Shown: positions 9,412 to 20,107 of the stretch, piece after piece
How positions within the stretch are numbered: position 1 is the first letter of the stretch
Layout: every line of letters begins with the position of its first letter
The notes under the pieces: generated by a model
What the model saw: only the letters and a program-made list of their open reading frames with translations
Database searches by the model: none
Told to the model about the DNA's origin: nothing
Position numbers and translations under genes: made by a program
Assembly (NCBI GenBank): GCA_902571955.1
Contig: CACGDZ010000008.1
Location: forward strand, 1 to 56,207
From: an uncultured Pelagibacteraceae bacterium
Lineage (GTDB): Bacteria > Pseudomonadota > Alphaproteobacteria > Pelagibacterales > Pelagibacteraceae
Direction of reading: 5' to 3'
Length of the DNA stretch: 56,207 nucleotides

Positions 9412-10494
9412 ATGTCATTTAATACTTTTGGAAAGCTATTTCGTTTCACAACTTGGGGAGAGTCACATGGGCCTGCAATTGGTTGCATTGTTGATGGCTG
9501 TCCTCCAAACATAAATCTTAAAGAGCAAGATATTCAAATAGAATTGGACAAAAGAAAACCAGGACAATCTAAATTTACAACTCAGCGAAAAGAGGATGAT
9601 AAAGTTCAAATATTGTCAGGAGTATTTGAGGGTAAAACTACAGGAACACCTATTTCTCTCATAATCTACAATAAAGATATGAGATCCAAAGATTATAGTA
9701 TTATTAAAGATAAGTTCAGACCAGGTCATGCAGATTTTACTTATTTTAAAAAATATGGAATTAGAGATTATAGAGGTGGTGGCAGATCTTCTGCTAGAGA
9801 AACTGCAGCACGAGTCGCAGCTGGTGCAATAGCAAAAGTAGTACTTCAAAAAAAATTAGGTAAAAAATTTAATGTAATTGGTGCAGTAACTCAGCTAGGA
9901 ATTCTCGGATGTGATACAAATCAATGGAACGATCAAGTAATTTCAAAAAACCCATTTTTTTGTCCTGATAAATCAATGATTAAATTGTGGGAAAAATACT
10001 TGCTTGGTGTAAGAAAATCAGGATCCTCATGTGGAGCAGTGATTGAAATAAGAGCGAGAGGTATCCCAGTTGGTTTAGGTGCTCCAATTTATTCAAAATT
10101 GGATACTGACATAGCTTCAGGTCTAATGAGTATTAATGCAGTTAAAGGTGTAAATATTGGTGCAGGAATGAACTCAGCACAATTAAGTGGAGAACAAAAT
10201 TCAGATGAAATTTCTTCAAAAGGAAATAAATTAAAATTTAATTCAAATAAAGCGGGTGGAATTCTTGGTGGGATTTCTACAGGCCAAGAAATTGTTGCAT
10301 CTTTTGCTGTCAAACCAACATCGTCAATTTTAACCAGTAGAAAAACTATAAATAAATTTGGAAAAAATACTTCAATATCTGTTAAAGGTAGACACGATCC
10401 TTGTGTAGGAATTAGAGCTGTACCAATTGGTGAAGCTATGATGAACTGTGTTTTACTTGACCACTACTTAATGAATAAAGCCCAGTGTAGTTAG
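9412..10494 (+). CDS. aroC: Chorismate synthase
   Basis: Converts 5-enolpyruvylshikimate 3-phosphate to chorismate using reduced FMN; last step of the shikimate pathway. The N-terminus [18 protein letters not shown] is diagnostic, followed by RPGHADFTY, the [20 protein letters not shown] block and the late [17 protein letters not shown]. Length (360) is normal. It is a single plus-strand gene between pdxH (divergent) and dxs (convergent, 6-base gap). Confidence 0.97.
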   Translation: MSFNTFGKLFRFTTWGESHGPAIGCIVDGCPPNINLKEQDIQIELDKRKPGQSKFTTQRKEDDKVQILSGVFEGKTTGTPISLIIYNKDMRSKDYSIIKDKFRPGHADFTYFKKYGIRDYRGGGRSSARETAARVAAGAIAKVVLQKKLGKKFNVIGAVTQLGILGCDTNQWNDQVISKNPFFCPDKSMIKLWEKYLLGVRKSGSSCGAVIEIRARGIPVGLGAPIYSKLDTDIASGLMSINAVKGVNIGAGMNSAQLSGEQNSDEISSKGNKLKFNSNKAGGILGGISTGQEIVASFAVKPTSSILTSRKTINKFGKNTSISVKGRHDPCVGIRAVPIGEAMMNCVLLDHYLMNKAQCS

Positions 10495-10500
10495 TTTAAA

Positions 10501-12417
10501 TTAATTTTTCACAACTCTTATTGTCTCCTTTTGAAACAAAATATCAGCAATTTTCTTAGAAATTTGAGAACTGTTTAATCCAGCTTTATCGTACATTTTT
10601 TTTGGATCATCTTGTTCAATAAATTCATCTGGTAAAGTCATTGATCTAAATTTTAAACCTTTATCAAATACTCCTTTTTCAGCTAATAAATTTTTTACAT
10701 GGGAACCGAAACCGCCTATTGATCCCTCTTCAACAGTTATCATAAGCTCATGTTCCTTAGCAGATTTTAGTATAAGTTCTTCATCTAAAGGCTTAGCAAA
10801 TCTGGCATCTATCAAAGTTATTGAAACTCCTTTTGCTTTTAATTCCTCAACAGCTAATTTGCACTCCTCAAGTCGAGTACCAAGGTTTAAAATACAAACT
10901 TGTGTTCCTTTTTGAACGATTCTCCCTTTACCAATTTCAATTCTTTCGTCTATTGATGGGAGATCAACACCTACTCCAGTTCCTCTTGGATATCTAATTG
11001 CAGAAGGTCTGTCATTTATATCTACTGAAGTATTAACCATTTTAACTAGTTCAGCTTCATCACTTGCTGCCATTACTACAAAGTTAGGTAAAGTTGATAA
11101 GTAAGTTATATCAAATGAACCAGCATGTGTTGATCCATCAGCACCAACTAATCCTGCTCTATCTATCGCAAATCTAACTGGTAAACTTTGAATGGCAACA
11201 TCGTGGACAACTTGATCATATGCTCTCTGTAAAAATGTAGAATAAATTGCAGCATATGGTTTGTATCCTTCGGTTGCTAGACCGGCTGCAAAAGTTACGG
11301 CATGTTGTTCTGCAATTCCTACATCAAACATTCTATTTGGAAACTCCTTGCCAAAAATATCCATGCCAGTCCCTCCTGGCATCGCTGCTGTTATTCCTAC
11401 TATTTTGCTATCTTTTTTAGCATGTTTAACTAACGTGTTTGCAAATACTTTTGTATAAGCTGGAAGATTTGATTTACTCTTTACTTGTTCGCCAGTCTCA
11501 ACATTAAATTTTGACACTCCATGATAATGATCATTTGCTTTTTCTGCATAAGAATACCCTTTTCCTTTTTGAGTTTTGATATGAATCATTATTGGACCCT
11601 CATGTCTTGATTCTTTTGCATTTTTTAAAATTGGAACTAGGCTTGACAAATCATGACCATTTATAGGACCAGCATAATAAAAACCAAGTGAACTAAACAA
11701 TGTACCTCCAGTAACTGCTGAACGAAAAAAATCCTCTGCTTTTCCTGCTTTGGCACTAAATCTTTTTGAAAATGCAGATGTAATTAATTTTAAAGTTTCC
11801 CTTAGACTAAAATATATTTTACCTGTAAATAATTTTGCCAAGTAAGTTCTCATTGCTCCAACTGGTTTTGCAATTGACATGTCGTTATCATTTAAAATAA
11901 CAATCATTTTTGTCTTTGATACTCCAGCATTATTCATGGCTTCGTAAGCCATACCTGCACTAATTGCTCCATCGCCTATGACAGCTATTACATTGGAAGA
12001 CTTATTTTCTAATTTATTTGCCTCAGCAATTCCTAATGCTGATGAAATAGATGTTGAACTATGGGCTGCTCCAAATGGGTCATACTCACTTTCAGATCTT
12101 TTTGTAAAACCTGATAAACCATCACCCTGTCGTAAAGTTCTAATCTTATCTTTTCTTCCAGTTAAAATTTTATGAGGATAAGATTGATGACCAACATCCC
12201 ATATTAATTTATCATTTGGTGTGTCAAAAACATAATGAAGTGCAACTGTCAATTCAACCACTCCCAAACCAGCACCAAGGTGACCGCCTGTTTCTGAAAC
12301 AGCACTTATCATTTCCTCTCTCACCTCATCTGCTACTTTTTGTAAACTATCTTCAGAAACTTTTCTTAAATCAGATGGAAAGTTGATATCATTTAAAAAT
12401 TGATAATTTTTTTTCAT
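10501..12417 (-). CDS. dxs: 1-deoxy-D-xylulose-5-phosphate synthase
   Basis: Thiamine-diphosphate enzyme that condenses pyruvate and glyceraldehyde 3-phosphate, the entry step of the MEP isoprenoid pathway. Visible signatures: [15 protein letters not shown], the ThDP/Mg site [30 protein letters not shown] with the catalytic Glu, and [15 protein letters not shown]. The 638 residues match the family. Its ATG overlaps the ispA stop by four bases, so ispA-dxs are translationally coupled and follow xseB, the classical xseB-ispA-dxs order. It depends on thiamine diphosphate, for which thiD and thiE lie elsewhere in the window. Confidence 0.97.
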   Translation of the reverse strand: MKKNYQFLNDINFPSDLRKVSEDSLQKVADEVREEMISAVSETGGHLGAGLGVVELTVALHYVFDTPNDKLIWDVGHQSYPHKILTGRKDKIRTLRQGDGLSGFTKRSESEYDPFGAAHSSTSISSALGIAEANKLENKSSNVIAVIGDGAISAGMAYEAMNNAGVSKTKMIVILNDNDMSIAKPVGAMRTYLAKLFTGKIYFSLRETLKLITSAFSKRFSAKAGKAEDFFRSAVTGGTLFSSLGFYYAGPINGHDLSSLVPILKNAKESRHEGPIMIHIKTQKGKGYSYAEKANDHYHGVSKFNVETGEQVKSKSNLPAYTKVFANTLVKHAKKDSKIVGITAAMPGGTGMDIFGKEFPNRMFDVGIAEQHAVTFAAGLATEGYKPYAAIYSTFLQRAYDQVVHDVAIQSLPVRFAIDRAGLVGADGSTHAGSFDITYLSTLPNFVVMAASDEAELVKMVNTSVDINDRPSAIRYPRGTGVGVDLPSIDERIEIGKGRIVQKGTQVCILNLGTRLEECKLAVEELKAKGVSITLIDARFAKPLDEELILKSAKEHELMITVEEGSIGGFGSHVKNLLAEKGVFDKGLKFRSMTLPDEFIEQDDPKKMYDKAGLNSSQISKKIADILFQKETIRVVKN

Positions 12418-13286
12418 TTTTTTCTATTCAATATATAGTCTAATGTTTCATTTATTTTTTCAGATTTTGAACCGTATTTTTTTAAATTCTTATTAATATC
12501 TTTTATTATCTTATCACAATACTTAACTGAGTCATCATAGCCTATTAAATTTATAAGTGTTGCCTTACCTTTTTTTTGATCTTTTCCTGTTTTTTTCCCA
12601 GCTTCCTTAGATTTGCTTTTCAAATCAATTAAATCATCAGCTATTTGGAATAAAAGACCAATTTTTGATCCAATATTTTCAAAAAATTTAATTTCTTGTA
12701 TAGTTTTTTTCTTAATTATTGCTGGAACCGCACAACAAAAACTAAATAACATTCCTGTTTTCTTTATTTCCATTTCTAAAATTTTATTCCTTGATATTTT
12801 CTTTTTCTCATAGCTCAAATCTAAATATTGACCACCAGCTATTCCTAAATGACCTGAACATTCTGATAATTTTTTAATTAAGTTAATTTTTATCTTTTCA
12901 TTTAATTTCAATTTAGGACTTGATAAAATTTCAAAAGCTAAAGTGAGTAATGAATTTCCCGCTAGAACTGCTGTAGACTCACCAAATTTAATATGAGTTG
13001 AAGGCTTCCCCCTTCTTATGTCATCATCATCCATACAGGGTAGATCGTCATGAATAAGTGAATAAGCATGAATACATTCAACAGCTGACCCAACTATTAT
13101 CAATGTTTTATAATCAATTGAAAATAATGAACCTAAGTCAATTAAGATTTTAGATCTTATTTTTTTTCCGCCAGGAAATAAACCATACTTCATGGGTGAC
13201 ATTAACTGAGAATATTTCTGTGAATTAATATATTTTTTAAGAAATATATTTGTATCTTTGGCTATTTTATAAAGCTGTTTTTTCAT
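12414..13286 (-). CDS. ispA: Farnesyl (geranyl) diphosphate synthase
   Basis: Short-chain trans-prenyltransferase that makes farnesyl diphosphate from IPP and DMAPP. It has GGKKIRSK near residue 40, the first Asp-rich motif [14 protein letters not shown] near residue 80, GQYLDL, and the second motif [13 protein letters not shown]. The two residues (PC) inserted in the first motif are the usual bacterial FPP synthase signature that limits chain length. Length is 290. It overlaps xseB upstream by 20 bases and dxs downstream by four. Confidence 0.95.
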   Translation of the reverse strand: MKKQLYKIAKDTNIFLKKYINSQKYSQLMSPMKYGLFPGGKKIRSKILIDLGSLFSIDYKTLIIVGSAVECIHAYSLIHDDLPCMDDDDIRRGKPSTHIKFGESTAVLAGNSLLTLAFEILSSPKLKLNEKIKINLIKKLSECSGHLGIAGGQYLDLSYEKKKISRNKILEMEIKKTGMLFSFCCAVPAIIKKKTIQEIKFFENIGSKIGLLFQIADDLIDLKSKSKEAGKKTGKDQKKGKATLINLIGYDDSVKYCDKIIKDINKNLKKYGSKSEKINETLDYILNRKK

Positions 13287-13518
13287 TTTTTTTAGTTATA
13301 TCTTTAATCTTTTTTTTTGTCTCTTCTCCAATAGATTTAAAGTTTTTATGAAATTTCTTTTCAATAATATTATTTAATTTTAGAAGTTCTTGATAACTGT
13401 CGACTGAATTGTTTAAATCGTCTTCCTTCTCTATAGACTCTATAATCTTATTTGCTTTTTCTGTAAGCTCCTCAACTGAGTAGTGATCATAATCCAGTGG
13501 TAATATTTTATCTTTCAT
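13267..13518 (-). CDS. xseB: Exodeoxyribonuclease VII small subunit
   Basis: Small subunit of ExoVII, which degrades single-stranded DNA together with XseA (not in this window). The 83-residue protein is helical and charged, with the family pattern SVEELTEKANKIIESIEKEDD followed by LNNSVDSYQELLKLNNIIEKK. Its Lys-rich tail overlaps the ispA start by 20 bases. The xseB-ispA-dxs linkage supports the call, since the sequence alone is short. Confidence 0.88.
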   Translation of the reverse strand: MKDKILPLDYDHYSVEELTEKANKIIESIEKEDDLNNSVDSYQELLKLNNIIEKKFHKNFKSIGEETKKKIKDITKKNEKTAL

Positions 13519-13538
13519 ATAATAGTAATTATTAATAC

Positions 13539-14471
13539 ATGAAATTTACTCAATCAAATATCAAAAAAGCAAAAAAATATTTAGATAATAATCATTGTGT
13601 TGCAGTACCAACAGAAACTGTTTATGGGCTGGCTGCAAATGCGTACTCGAATAGTGCTGTTAAGAAAATATTTAGTCTTAAAAAAAGACCGTTAAACAAT
13701 CCACTTATTGTCCATTATTATGATATCAAAAGACTTATGGAGGACTGTGATATCAATGATAATTTAGTAAAACTTTACAAAAAATTTTCTCCAGGTCCAA
13801 TAACTTATGTTTTGAAATTAAAAAATAACTCAAAAATATCAAAATTTGTGACCAATAAAAAAAAAAGTATTGCTGTTCGTTTTCCTAATCATAAATTGTT
13901 CAGAAATTTATTAAAAAATTTAGATTATCCAGTAGCTGCGCCTAGTGCAAATATATCATCAAGATTAAGCTCAGTTAAACCATCCGATGTAAAAGAAGAA
14001 TTTGGTTCAAAAATTAAATATATTTTAAATGGAGGAAAAAGTAAAATTGGAGTTGAGTCCACAATTTTAAATCTTTTAGAAAAACCATCAGTTTTAAGAT
14101 ATGGGGGCCTAGATACTAAAAAAATTGAAAATGTTTTAAAAAAAAAATTATTAATTAACATAAATTCAAAAAAAAAATTATCACCTGGTTTATTTCCGCT
14201 ACACTACTCACCTGGAATACCTTTAAGAGTTAATGTTAAAAAACCAAAAAAAGATGAGGCTTATTTATTAATTAAAAAAAGAAAGTCAAAATTAAAAAAT
14301 TATTATTATTTATCCAAAGTAAAAAATATAAAGGAGGCTGCAAAGAATTTATATTCAACTTTAAGAAAAATTAAAAACGATGGTTTTAAAAAGATTGCAG
14401 TCGAAAAGATACCAAACAAAGGTCTTGGCAAAACAATTAACGATAGATTAAAGAGGGCCTCTAAATATTAA
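13539..14471 (+). CDS. Threonylcarbamoyl-AMP synthase (Sua5/TsaC)
   Basis: Makes threonylcarbamoyl-AMP from threonine, bicarbonate and ATP, the first step of the t6A37 modification of ANN-decoding tRNAs. The YrdC domain spans about residues 5-190, with PTETVYGLAANA, KKRPLNNPLIVHY, SPGPITYVL, VAVRFPNH-like IAVRFPNH and AAPSANISS. The remaining 120 residues match the Sua5 extension (linker with LSPGLFPLHYSPGIP and a small C-terminal domain), so this is a Sua5-type and not a short TsaC-type protein. It is divergent from xseB with 20 bases between starts and overlaps the ABC ATPase by one base (TAATG). Confidence 0.94.
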   Translation: MKFTQSNIKKAKKYLDNNHCVAVPTETVYGLAANAYSNSAVKKIFSLKKRPLNNPLIVHYYDIKRLMEDCDINDNLVKLYKKFSPGPITYVLKLKNNSKISKFVTNKKKSIAVRFPNHKLFRNLLKNLDYPVAAPSANISSRLSSVKPSDVKEEFGSKIKYILNGGKSKIGVESTILNLLEKPSVLRYGGLDTKKIENVLKKKLLININSKKKLSPGLFPLHYSPGIPLRVNVKKPKKDEAYLLIKKRKSKLKNYYYLSKVKNIKEAAKNLYSTLRKIKNDGFKKIAVEKIPNKGLGKTINDRLKRASKY

Positions 14472-15193
14472 TGACAAATTCTATTGAAGTAATCAATCTA
14501 TCAAAAAAATATAACGACAAAGAAGCAGTAACTAATATAAATTTTAAAATTGATGAAAATGAAATAGTTGGTTTATTGGGACCTAATGGGTGTGGAAAAA
14601 CTACAACTATTGGAATGATTTTAGGATTGTTAAAACCAAGCAGTGGTGAAGTTTTAATCAACGGAGAAAATATCGAAAAAAATAAAATTTCGCTTCTCCA
14701 TAAAATGAATTTTATTTCGCCTTACATCGAATTACCCAAAAAACTTAAGGTTAAACAAAATTTAATTGTCTATGGAAAGTTATATAACATTCAAAATTTA
14801 AATGATCGAATAGATCACCTTGCGAATAAACTTAGGTTAACAGAACTTTTAAACAAAATTACTGGAGAACTCTCTTCTGGACAAAAAAATAGGGTAAGCC
14901 TTGCTAAAGCTTTAATAAATGACCCCACAGTACTTTTGTTAGATGAACCTACTGCTTCATTAGACCCTGAAACAGGAGATTTTGTAAGATCTTTTTTGGA
15001 AGATTATAAGAAGGAAAAAAAAATATCAGTTTTACTTGCCTCACATAATATGGAAGAAGTGAAAAGATTATGCAGTTCGGTTCTAATGATGAAAGATGGT
15101 TTAATAGTAGATAGAGGAACTCCTGAAGAGTTAATTATAAAATATGGAAGAAAAAATTTAGAAGAAGTATTTTTAGAAATTGTGAGAAAATAA
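14471..15193 (+). CDS. ABC transporter ATP-binding protein
   Basis: ATPase of an ABC-2 type exporter. All nucleotide-binding motifs are intact: Walker A GPNGCGKTT near residue 36, signature LSSGQKNRVSLAKAL near residue 135, Walker B VLLLDEPTASLD near residue 158 and the switch His in ASHNMEE. Length 240 is a single domain. It is translationally coupled to the Sua5 gene before it and is followed after two bases by its permease, so the pair works together. The substrate cannot be read from the sequence; lipid, polysaccharide or drug export are possible for this subfamily. Confidence 0.93.
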   Translation: MTNSIEVINLSKKYNDKEAVTNINFKIDENEIVGLLGPNGCGKTTTIGMILGLLKPSSGEVLINGENIEKNKISLLHKMNFISPYIELPKKLKVKQNLIVYGKLYNIQNLNDRIDHLANKLRLTELLNKITGELSSGQKNRVSLAKALINDPTVLLLDEPTASLDPETGDFVRSFLEDYKKEKKISVLLASHNMEEVKRLCSSVLMMKDGLIVDRGTPEELIIKYGRKNLEEVFLEIVRK

Positions 15194-15195
15194 AA

Positions 15196-15987
15196 ATGAA
15201 TTTAATTAGAATTTATGGTCTTTTTTTAAGACACTTTTATTTAATAACCAGATCTTTTCCAAGAATATTAGATTTAATTTATTGGCCTTCAATTCAAATT
15301 ACTCTTTGGGGATTTATTTCTAATTTTTTTGCAGCACACAGTACTTATTATAGTGGTGCAGTAGGAGTTATTCTTTCATGCGCAATTCTTTATGATTTTT
15401 TATTCAGAACTAGTATAGGTTTTAATATGTTATTTTTAGAGGAAATTTGGAGTAGAAATTTTACAAATCTTTTTATCGCTCCTATGAAAATTAGTGAGAT
15501 AATTATATCTTTAGTTTTAACAGCTTTAATTAGAGCTTTAATTGGTTTAATACCAGCAATATTGTTAACTTCTCCATTGTTTGGAATTTCATTGTTAAAA
15601 CTTGGTCTTCCTTTGGCTTTTCTTTTCTTAAGTTTATATTTATTTGGAATTACGCTTGGTCTACTTGTGTCAGCAGGATTGCTAAGATTTGGTCCATCTT
15701 TTGAAAATATTGCATGGTCAACAATGTTTTTGTTAGCACCTTTTGGCTGTATATACTACCCAGTTGAAATATTACCAGAAATATTCCAATCAATCGCTTT
15801 CGCATTGCCATTAGTATATATTTTTGAGGAGACTAGAAATATTTTAGTTAATGGAACAGTCAATTACGAAAATATAATAAATGCGGTCTATCTTAATGGG
15901 TTTTATTTAATTTTATCAATATCCGTATTTTATTACTCTTTCGATAAAGCAAGAGAAAAAGGAACTTTGATAAACATGGGAGAATAA
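15196..15987 (+). CDS. ABC-2 type transporter permease
   Basis: Integral inner-membrane partner of the ATPase just upstream. The 263 residues contain about six hydrophobic segments, with a cytoplasmic N-terminus (RIYGLFLRHFYLITRSFPRI) and the ABC-2 pattern ending in LLAPFGCIYYPVEILPEIFQ followed by a last pair of helices. This tail resembles the conserved ABC-2 signature seen in NodJ/DrrB-type exporters. No substrate-binding protein or outer-membrane partner lies nearby. The tRNA-Arg gene follows after five bases on the opposite strand. Confidence 0.9.
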   Translation: MNLIRIYGLFLRHFYLITRSFPRILDLIYWPSIQITLWGFISNFFAAHSTYYSGAVGVILSCAILYDFLFRTSIGFNMLFLEEIWSRNFTNLFIAPMKISEIIISLVLTALIRALIGLIPAILLTSPLFGISLLKLGLPLAFLFLSLYLFGITLGLLVSAGLLRFGPSFENIAWSTMFLLAPFGCIYYPVEILPEIFQSIAFALPLVYIFEETRNILVNGTVNYENIINAVYLNGFYLILSISVFYYSFDKAREKGTLINMGE

Positions 15988-15989
15988 AT

Positions 15990-16066
15990 TGGTGCGCCTG
16001 CTAGGAGTCGAACCCAGAACCTCCTGATCCGAAGTCAGGCGCTCTATCCAGTTGAGCTACAAGCGC
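15990..16066 (-). tRNA. tRNA-Arg (anticodon TCG)
   Basis: On the minus strand the sequence folds as a full cloverleaf: acceptor GCGCTTG with CAGGCGC, D-arm with AGCTCAACTGGATAGAGC, anticodon stem CCTGA/TCAGG with loop CTTCGGA (anticodon TCG at 16030-16032), and T-arm GGTTCGACTCC. The CCA end is encoded (15990-15992). UCG should read CGA and other CGN codons. Confidence 0.96.
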
Positions 16067-16089
16067 ATATAGTATTAATATTATATTTT

Positions 16090-17070
16090 ATGGAAAAAAA
16101 CATTAATTTTATAGTTAAAGAGGATGAGAAAAATTTAAGGGTTGATGTTTTAATTAACAAAAGAAAGGAATTAATTAGCAGAACTAGGATTAAAAATTTA
16201 ATTTTAAAAGAAAAGTTAACACTAAATAATGAAATAATTAAAAGTCCATCAAAAAAAGTCTCAATTGGTGATACTATAAATCTTAAGATTCCAGAGCCTG
16301 AAATAGCATCTCTTAAACCTTACGAATTTAAATTAGAAATAATATACGAAGATGATGATCTATTAGTAATTAATAAACCTGCTGGAATAATCATGCATCC
16401 AGGAGCTGGAAATTATGATAAGACAATTGTTAATGCATTGATGAATTATGATAAGGATTCTTTATCAAATATAGGTGACGAGTTAAGACCTGGTATTGTT
16501 CATAGAATTGATAAAAACACATCTGGTTTAGTTGTAATTGCAAAAAACAACGAAACTCATGAAAATTTATCAAAACAATTTAGTGATCATACAATTATAA
16601 GAGAGTACCAACTTTTAATATGGGGAAAATTAAGACCCTCCTCAGGAAGAATTGAAACATTTATAACTCGTAGTTCAAAAAATAGACAACTAATGGAAGT
16701 TAGTAGTTCTAAAGGTAAGAAAGCTATAACAAATTATAAAACACTTGAAATTTTTGAAAATCAGAAAACACCAACTTTAAGTTTAGTTGAATGTAAATTA
16801 GAAACAGGAAGAACACATCAGATAAGAGTTCATATGAATTATAAAGGTAATAGCCTAGTTGGAGATGATAAATATAAAAAAAAATATAAAAAGTTAAAAA
16901 ATATTGATTTTGATATCCAAAATTCAATTACTAAATTAAACAGACAATTTTTGCATGCAAAAACTTTAGGATTTATACATCCACGAACTAAGAAAGAGAT
17001 GATTTTTTCCTCACTTTTGCCACAAGATCTAAATAATATTCTAAAAATGCTTAGAAACACTGAAGAATAA
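16090..17070 (+). CDS. rluD: RluA-family 23S rRNA pseudouridine synthase (RluD type)
   Basis: Isomerises uridines to pseudouridine in 23S rRNA; the RluD type modifies helix 69. An N-terminal S4 RNA-binding domain (about residues 15-70) is followed by the catalytic domain with NKPAGIIMHPGAG and the active-site Asp in HRIDKNTSGL (D141). The later LETGRTHQIRVH and LHAKTLGF blocks also fit. Length is 326. rluD next to rpoH is a usual alphaproteobacterial pairing and supports RluD over RluC, though specificity cannot be proven by eye. Confidence 0.9.
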   Translation: MEKNINFIVKEDEKNLRVDVLINKRKELISRTRIKNLILKEKLTLNNEIIKSPSKKVSIGDTINLKIPEPEIASLKPYEFKLEIIYEDDDLLVINKPAGIIMHPGAGNYDKTIVNALMNYDKDSLSNIGDELRPGIVHRIDKNTSGLVVIAKNNETHENLSKQFSDHTIIREYQLLIWGKLRPSSGRIETFITRSSKNRQLMEVSSSKGKKAITNYKTLEIFENQKTPTLSLVECKLETGRTHQIRVHMNYKGNSLVGDDKYKKKYKKLKNIDFDIQNSITKLNRQFLHAKTLGFIHPRTKKEMIFSSLLPQDLNNILKMLRNTEE

Positions 17071-17086
17071 ATTATTGAAAATTAGG

Positions 17087-17092
17087 TATAAT
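17087..17092 (+). promoter_or_regulatory. Candidate -10 box upstream of rpoH
   Basis: TATAAT lies 19 bases before the rpoH ATG at 17112, within the 41-base gap after rluD. No convincing -35 hexamer is present at the right distance, so rpoH may also be read through from rluD. Confidence 0.3.
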
Positions 17093-17111
17093 TAATTAAA
17101 TAAACACTTCT

Positions 17112-18005
17112 ATGAGCTCAACAATAAGTAACAATCTACCAACCCTTTCTAATGAAGGTGGACTATCTGCATATTTAGAGCAGATTAAAAAATTTCCGAT
17201 GTTAGCTGCAGAAGAAGAATATATGCTAGCAAAAAATTGGAAAACGACTGGTAATATTAAAGCTGCAGAAAAACTAGTTACAAGTCATTTAAGATTAGTT
17301 GCAAAGATTGCTATGGGCTACAAAGGATATGGTTTGCCTATTAATGAAATGATTTCAGAGGGAAATGTAGGTCTTATGCAAGCTGTCAAGAAATTTGAAC
17401 CAGAAAAAGGTTTTAGATTGGCAACTTATGCAATGTGGTGGATTAAGGCTTCTATTCAAGAATATATTTTAAGATCTTGGAGCCTTGTCAAAATTGGAAC
17501 TACTACTGCTCAAAAAAAATTATTTTTTAATTTAAAGAAAATTAAAAATCAAATTTCTCCAGAAACTGATGGAGATTTAAGAGATGAACACGTTGATCAT
17601 ATAGCTAATAAGCTCGATGTAAGTAAAGAAGAAGTTGTTTCTATGAATAGAAGACTTTCTGGAAAAGAGTTCTCGCTTAATGCTCAAGTTGGAGAAGATG
17701 GTGATGAATGGCAAGACTGGTTGGTTGATAAAGAACTTGATCATGATTTAAAATTTGCTCAGCACGAGGAAATGGAGCAAAGAAAAGATTTATTAAAAGA
17801 CTCTATTAAAGTTCTTAACGATAGAGAAAGAGAAATTCTATACTCAAGAAGACTAAATGATGACCCGACTACACTAGAAGATTTAAGTAAAAAATATAAA
17901 ATTAGCAGAGAAAGAGTTAGACAAATAGAAAATAAAGCATTTGAAAAACTTCAAAAGCATATGCTTTTATTAGCTAAATCAAAAAATCTTTTACCCGCAA
18001 ATTAA
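17112..18005 (+). CDS. rpoH: RNA polymerase heat-shock sigma factor (sigma-32)
   Basis: Alternative sigma factor for heat-shock genes. Region 2 shows [16 protein letters not shown] and the core-binding/-10 block [23 protein letters not shown]. The RpoH box [10 protein letters not shown] (residues 134-143) is the feature that separates RpoH from RpoD and RpoS. Region 4 ends with a helix-turn-helix ([23 protein letters not shown]). Length 297 is normal. In reduced SAR11-like genomes very few sigma factors remain, so this is likely a major regulator. It converges on purA with a four-base overlap. Confidence 0.96.
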   Translation: MSSTISNNLPTLSNEGGLSAYLEQIKKFPMLAAEEEYMLAKNWKTTGNIKAAEKLVTSHLRLVAKIAMGYKGYGLPINEMISEGNVGLMQAVKKFEPEKGFRLATYAMWWIKASIQEYILRSWSLVKIGTTTAQKKLFFNLKKIKNQISPETDGDLRDEHVDHIANKLDVSKEEVVSMNRRLSGKEFSLNAQVGEDGDEWQDWLVDKELDHDLKFAQHEEMEQRKDLLKDSIKVLNDREREILYSRRLNDDPTTLEDLSKKYKISRERVRQIENKAFEKLQKHMLLLAKSKNLLPAN

Positions 18006-19294
18006 ACTTCAAAAGGGTTTTCAATTAAAATAGTATCATCTCTTTCTGGACTAGTAGAAATACTTGATACCTTTGCACCAATAAAATCTTCAACAGCAAA
18101 AATATATTTTTTTGCATTTTCAGGTAACAAGTCCATATTTTTGACTCCACTTGTAGAAACTTTCCAACCTGGAAAAATTTCATAAATTGGTTTTATTTTT
18201 ATCTGGTCCTCTACAGCGGCAGGTAAATAATCTAATCTTTTACCATCAAGCTCATAAGCAACACACATTTTAATTTCATCTAATTCATCAAGTACATCTA
18301 ATTTTGTTAAAGCGATACCATCAATCCCTGAAACTTTAATTGTTTGCCTCACTAAAACACCATCGAACCATCCACATCTTCTTTTTCTGCTTGTGACAGT
18401 TCCAAATTCCTTTCCACGTGTTCCTAAAAGTTCACCAATATTATCTGTTAACTCAGTAGGAAAAGGGCCTTCTCCAACTCTTGTTGTATAAGCTTTTGTA
18501 ATACCAAGAACATAATTTATCGAATTAGGGCCACAACCAGTTCCTGTTGCTGCGCTTGAAGCAACAGTGTTTGATGAGGTTACAAAAGGATAAGTTCCAT
18601 GATCTACATCAAGTAAAATACCTTGGGCTCCCTCGAATAAAATTTTCTTTTTTTGTTTTTTAAATTGATCAATCTTGAGCCAAACTGGTTGAGAGAATTC
18701 TAATATTTTGGGTGCTATTTTAAGCAAATCATATTTAAGCTGATCTTTTTCAAAAATTTTTTTTCTGAGGCCTTTTCTAATCGCATTATGATGAACTAAT
18801 ACAGAGTCGAGTCTTTGATCTAAATTTTTTTCAGATCTTAGATCCATAACTCTTATAGATCGTCGTCCAACTTTATCTTCGTATGCTGGTCCAATTCCAC
18901 GTCTTGTAGTTCCTATTTTGCTTTTTCCCGCTGAATCCTCTCTAATTTCATCCATTTCTCTATGAAAAGGCAAAATTAAATTTGCAGACTCCGAAATAAT
19001 AAAATTATTTACATTTACTTCTACTCCTTTAGATTTTATTTCTTCTATTTCCTCTAATAAAGCCCATGGATCTACGACAACTCCGTTGCCAATAATTGAT
19101 ATTTTACCTTTTCTAACTATTCCAGATGGCAGTAATCTCAATTTATATGTAACACCTTCAATTACTAAAGTATGGCCAGCATTGTGACCTCCTTGGAATC
19201 TAATTACAACATCAGCCTGTTCAGATAACCAATCAACAATTTTTCCTTTACCTTCGTCACCCCATTGAGATCCAACAACGACTATATTTTTCAT
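18002..19294 (-). CDS. purA: Adenylosuccinate synthetase
   Basis: GTP-dependent condensation of IMP and aspartate to adenylosuccinate, the first committed step to AMP. The P-loop [16 protein letters not shown] is at the N-terminus. Also present are the catalytic-site block [24 protein letters not shown], the [19 protein letters not shown] stretch and [13 protein letters not shown]. Length is 430. It is the last gene of the long minus-strand run and abuts thiD with a one-base overlap. Confidence 0.97.
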   Translation of the reverse strand: MKNIVVVGSQWGDEGKGKIVDWLSEQADVVIRFQGGHNAGHTLVIEGVTYKLRLLPSGIVRKGKISIIGNGVVVDPWALLEEIEEIKSKGVEVNVNNFIISESANLILPFHREMDEIREDSAGKSKIGTTRRGIGPAYEDKVGRRSIRVMDLRSEKNLDQRLDSVLVHHNAIRKGLRKKIFEKDQLKYDLLKIAPKILEFSQPVWLKIDQFKKQKKKILFEGAQGILLDVDHGTYPFVTSSNTVASSAATGTGCGPNSINYVLGITKAYTTRVGEGPFPTELTDNIGELLGTRGKEFGTVTSRKRRCGWFDGVLVRQTIKVSGIDGIALTKLDVLDELDEIKMCVAYELDGKRLDYLPAAVEDQIKIKPIYEIFPGWKVSTSGVKNMDLLPENAKKYIFAVEDFIGAKVSSISTSPERDDTILIENPFEV

Positions 19295-20106
19295 TATTTA
19301 AATTTTTTGTTTACTTTTAAGGAAGTGAGATGGTTAATTGGGCCATGACCTTTTCCATATTTCGGGTTTGATTTAATTGCAGAATTTACATACTTAATTC
19401 CTAGCTCACAAGATTTCTTTACTGTTTTTCCACATGATAAATAAGTTGTAACTGAGCTAGATAATGTACAACCTGTACCATGGGTATTCTTTGTTTTGTG
19501 ACGCTCGCTTTTGAAGATCTTTATGTCTTTTTTGTTTATTAAAATATCTATTATATTTTTGTGTTTTAAATGACCACCTTTTATAATTACATTTTTGGCT
19601 CCTAATCCTATAAGTTTATTAGCAGCAAAAATCATATCTTCTTTTGTTATAATTGTTGTTTTAGTCAAAATTTCTGCCTCTGGGATATTGGGAGTAATAA
19701 GTAATACTTTTTTAATTAATTTTAATTTTAATAATTGAATAGCTTTAATATCTATAAGTTTAGCCCCTCCTTTGGCAACCATCACTGGATCTAATACTAT
19801 TTTTTTAACTTTAATTACATCCAAAGCTTTTAGTACCATTCTAATAATTTCTGGAGAATGCAACATACCAATTTTTATTGCATCAGGTCTTATATCTTTA
19901 CAGCTATAAATAATTTGATTAAAAATTTCTTTTGGATTAATACCAACAATTGATTTTACACCTGTGGTATTTTGTGATGTAACTGCAGTTATTGCTGTCA
20001 TTGCATAAGAACCTAAAGCTGTAACAGTTTTTATATCAGCCTGAATACCTGCTCCTCCAGAAGAGTCAGATCCTGCAATAATTAAAATTTTAGAATTTGG
20101 TTTCAA
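19294..20106 (-). CDS. thiD: Hydroxymethylpyrimidine/phosphomethylpyrimidine kinase
   Basis: Phosphorylates HMP and HMP-P to HMP-PP for thiamine synthesis. It has the N-terminal [28 protein letters not shown], and the anion-hole block HGTGCTLSS. Length 270 is typical. The first codon is TTG (20106), one base after the glmM stop, so translation is probably coupled. SAR11 cells are known to need an external HMP-type precursor, and salvage through ThiD with ThiE (also in this window) would use it. Whether thiC is absent cannot be judged from one window. Confidence 0.94.
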   Translation of the reverse strand: MKPNSKILIIAGSDSSGGAGIQADIKTVTALGSYAMTAITAVTSQNTTGVKSIVGINPKEIFNQIIYSCKDIRPDAIKIGMLHSPEIIRMVLKALDVIKVKKIVLDPVMVAKGGAKLIDIKAIQLLKLKLIKKVLLITPNIPEAEILTKTTIITKEDMIFAANKLIGLGAKNVIIKGGHLKHKNIIDILINKKDIKIFKSERHKTKNTHGTGCTLSSSVTTYLSCGKTVKKSCELGIKYVNSAIKSNPKYGKGHGPINHLTSLKVNKKFK

Positions 20107-20107
20107 T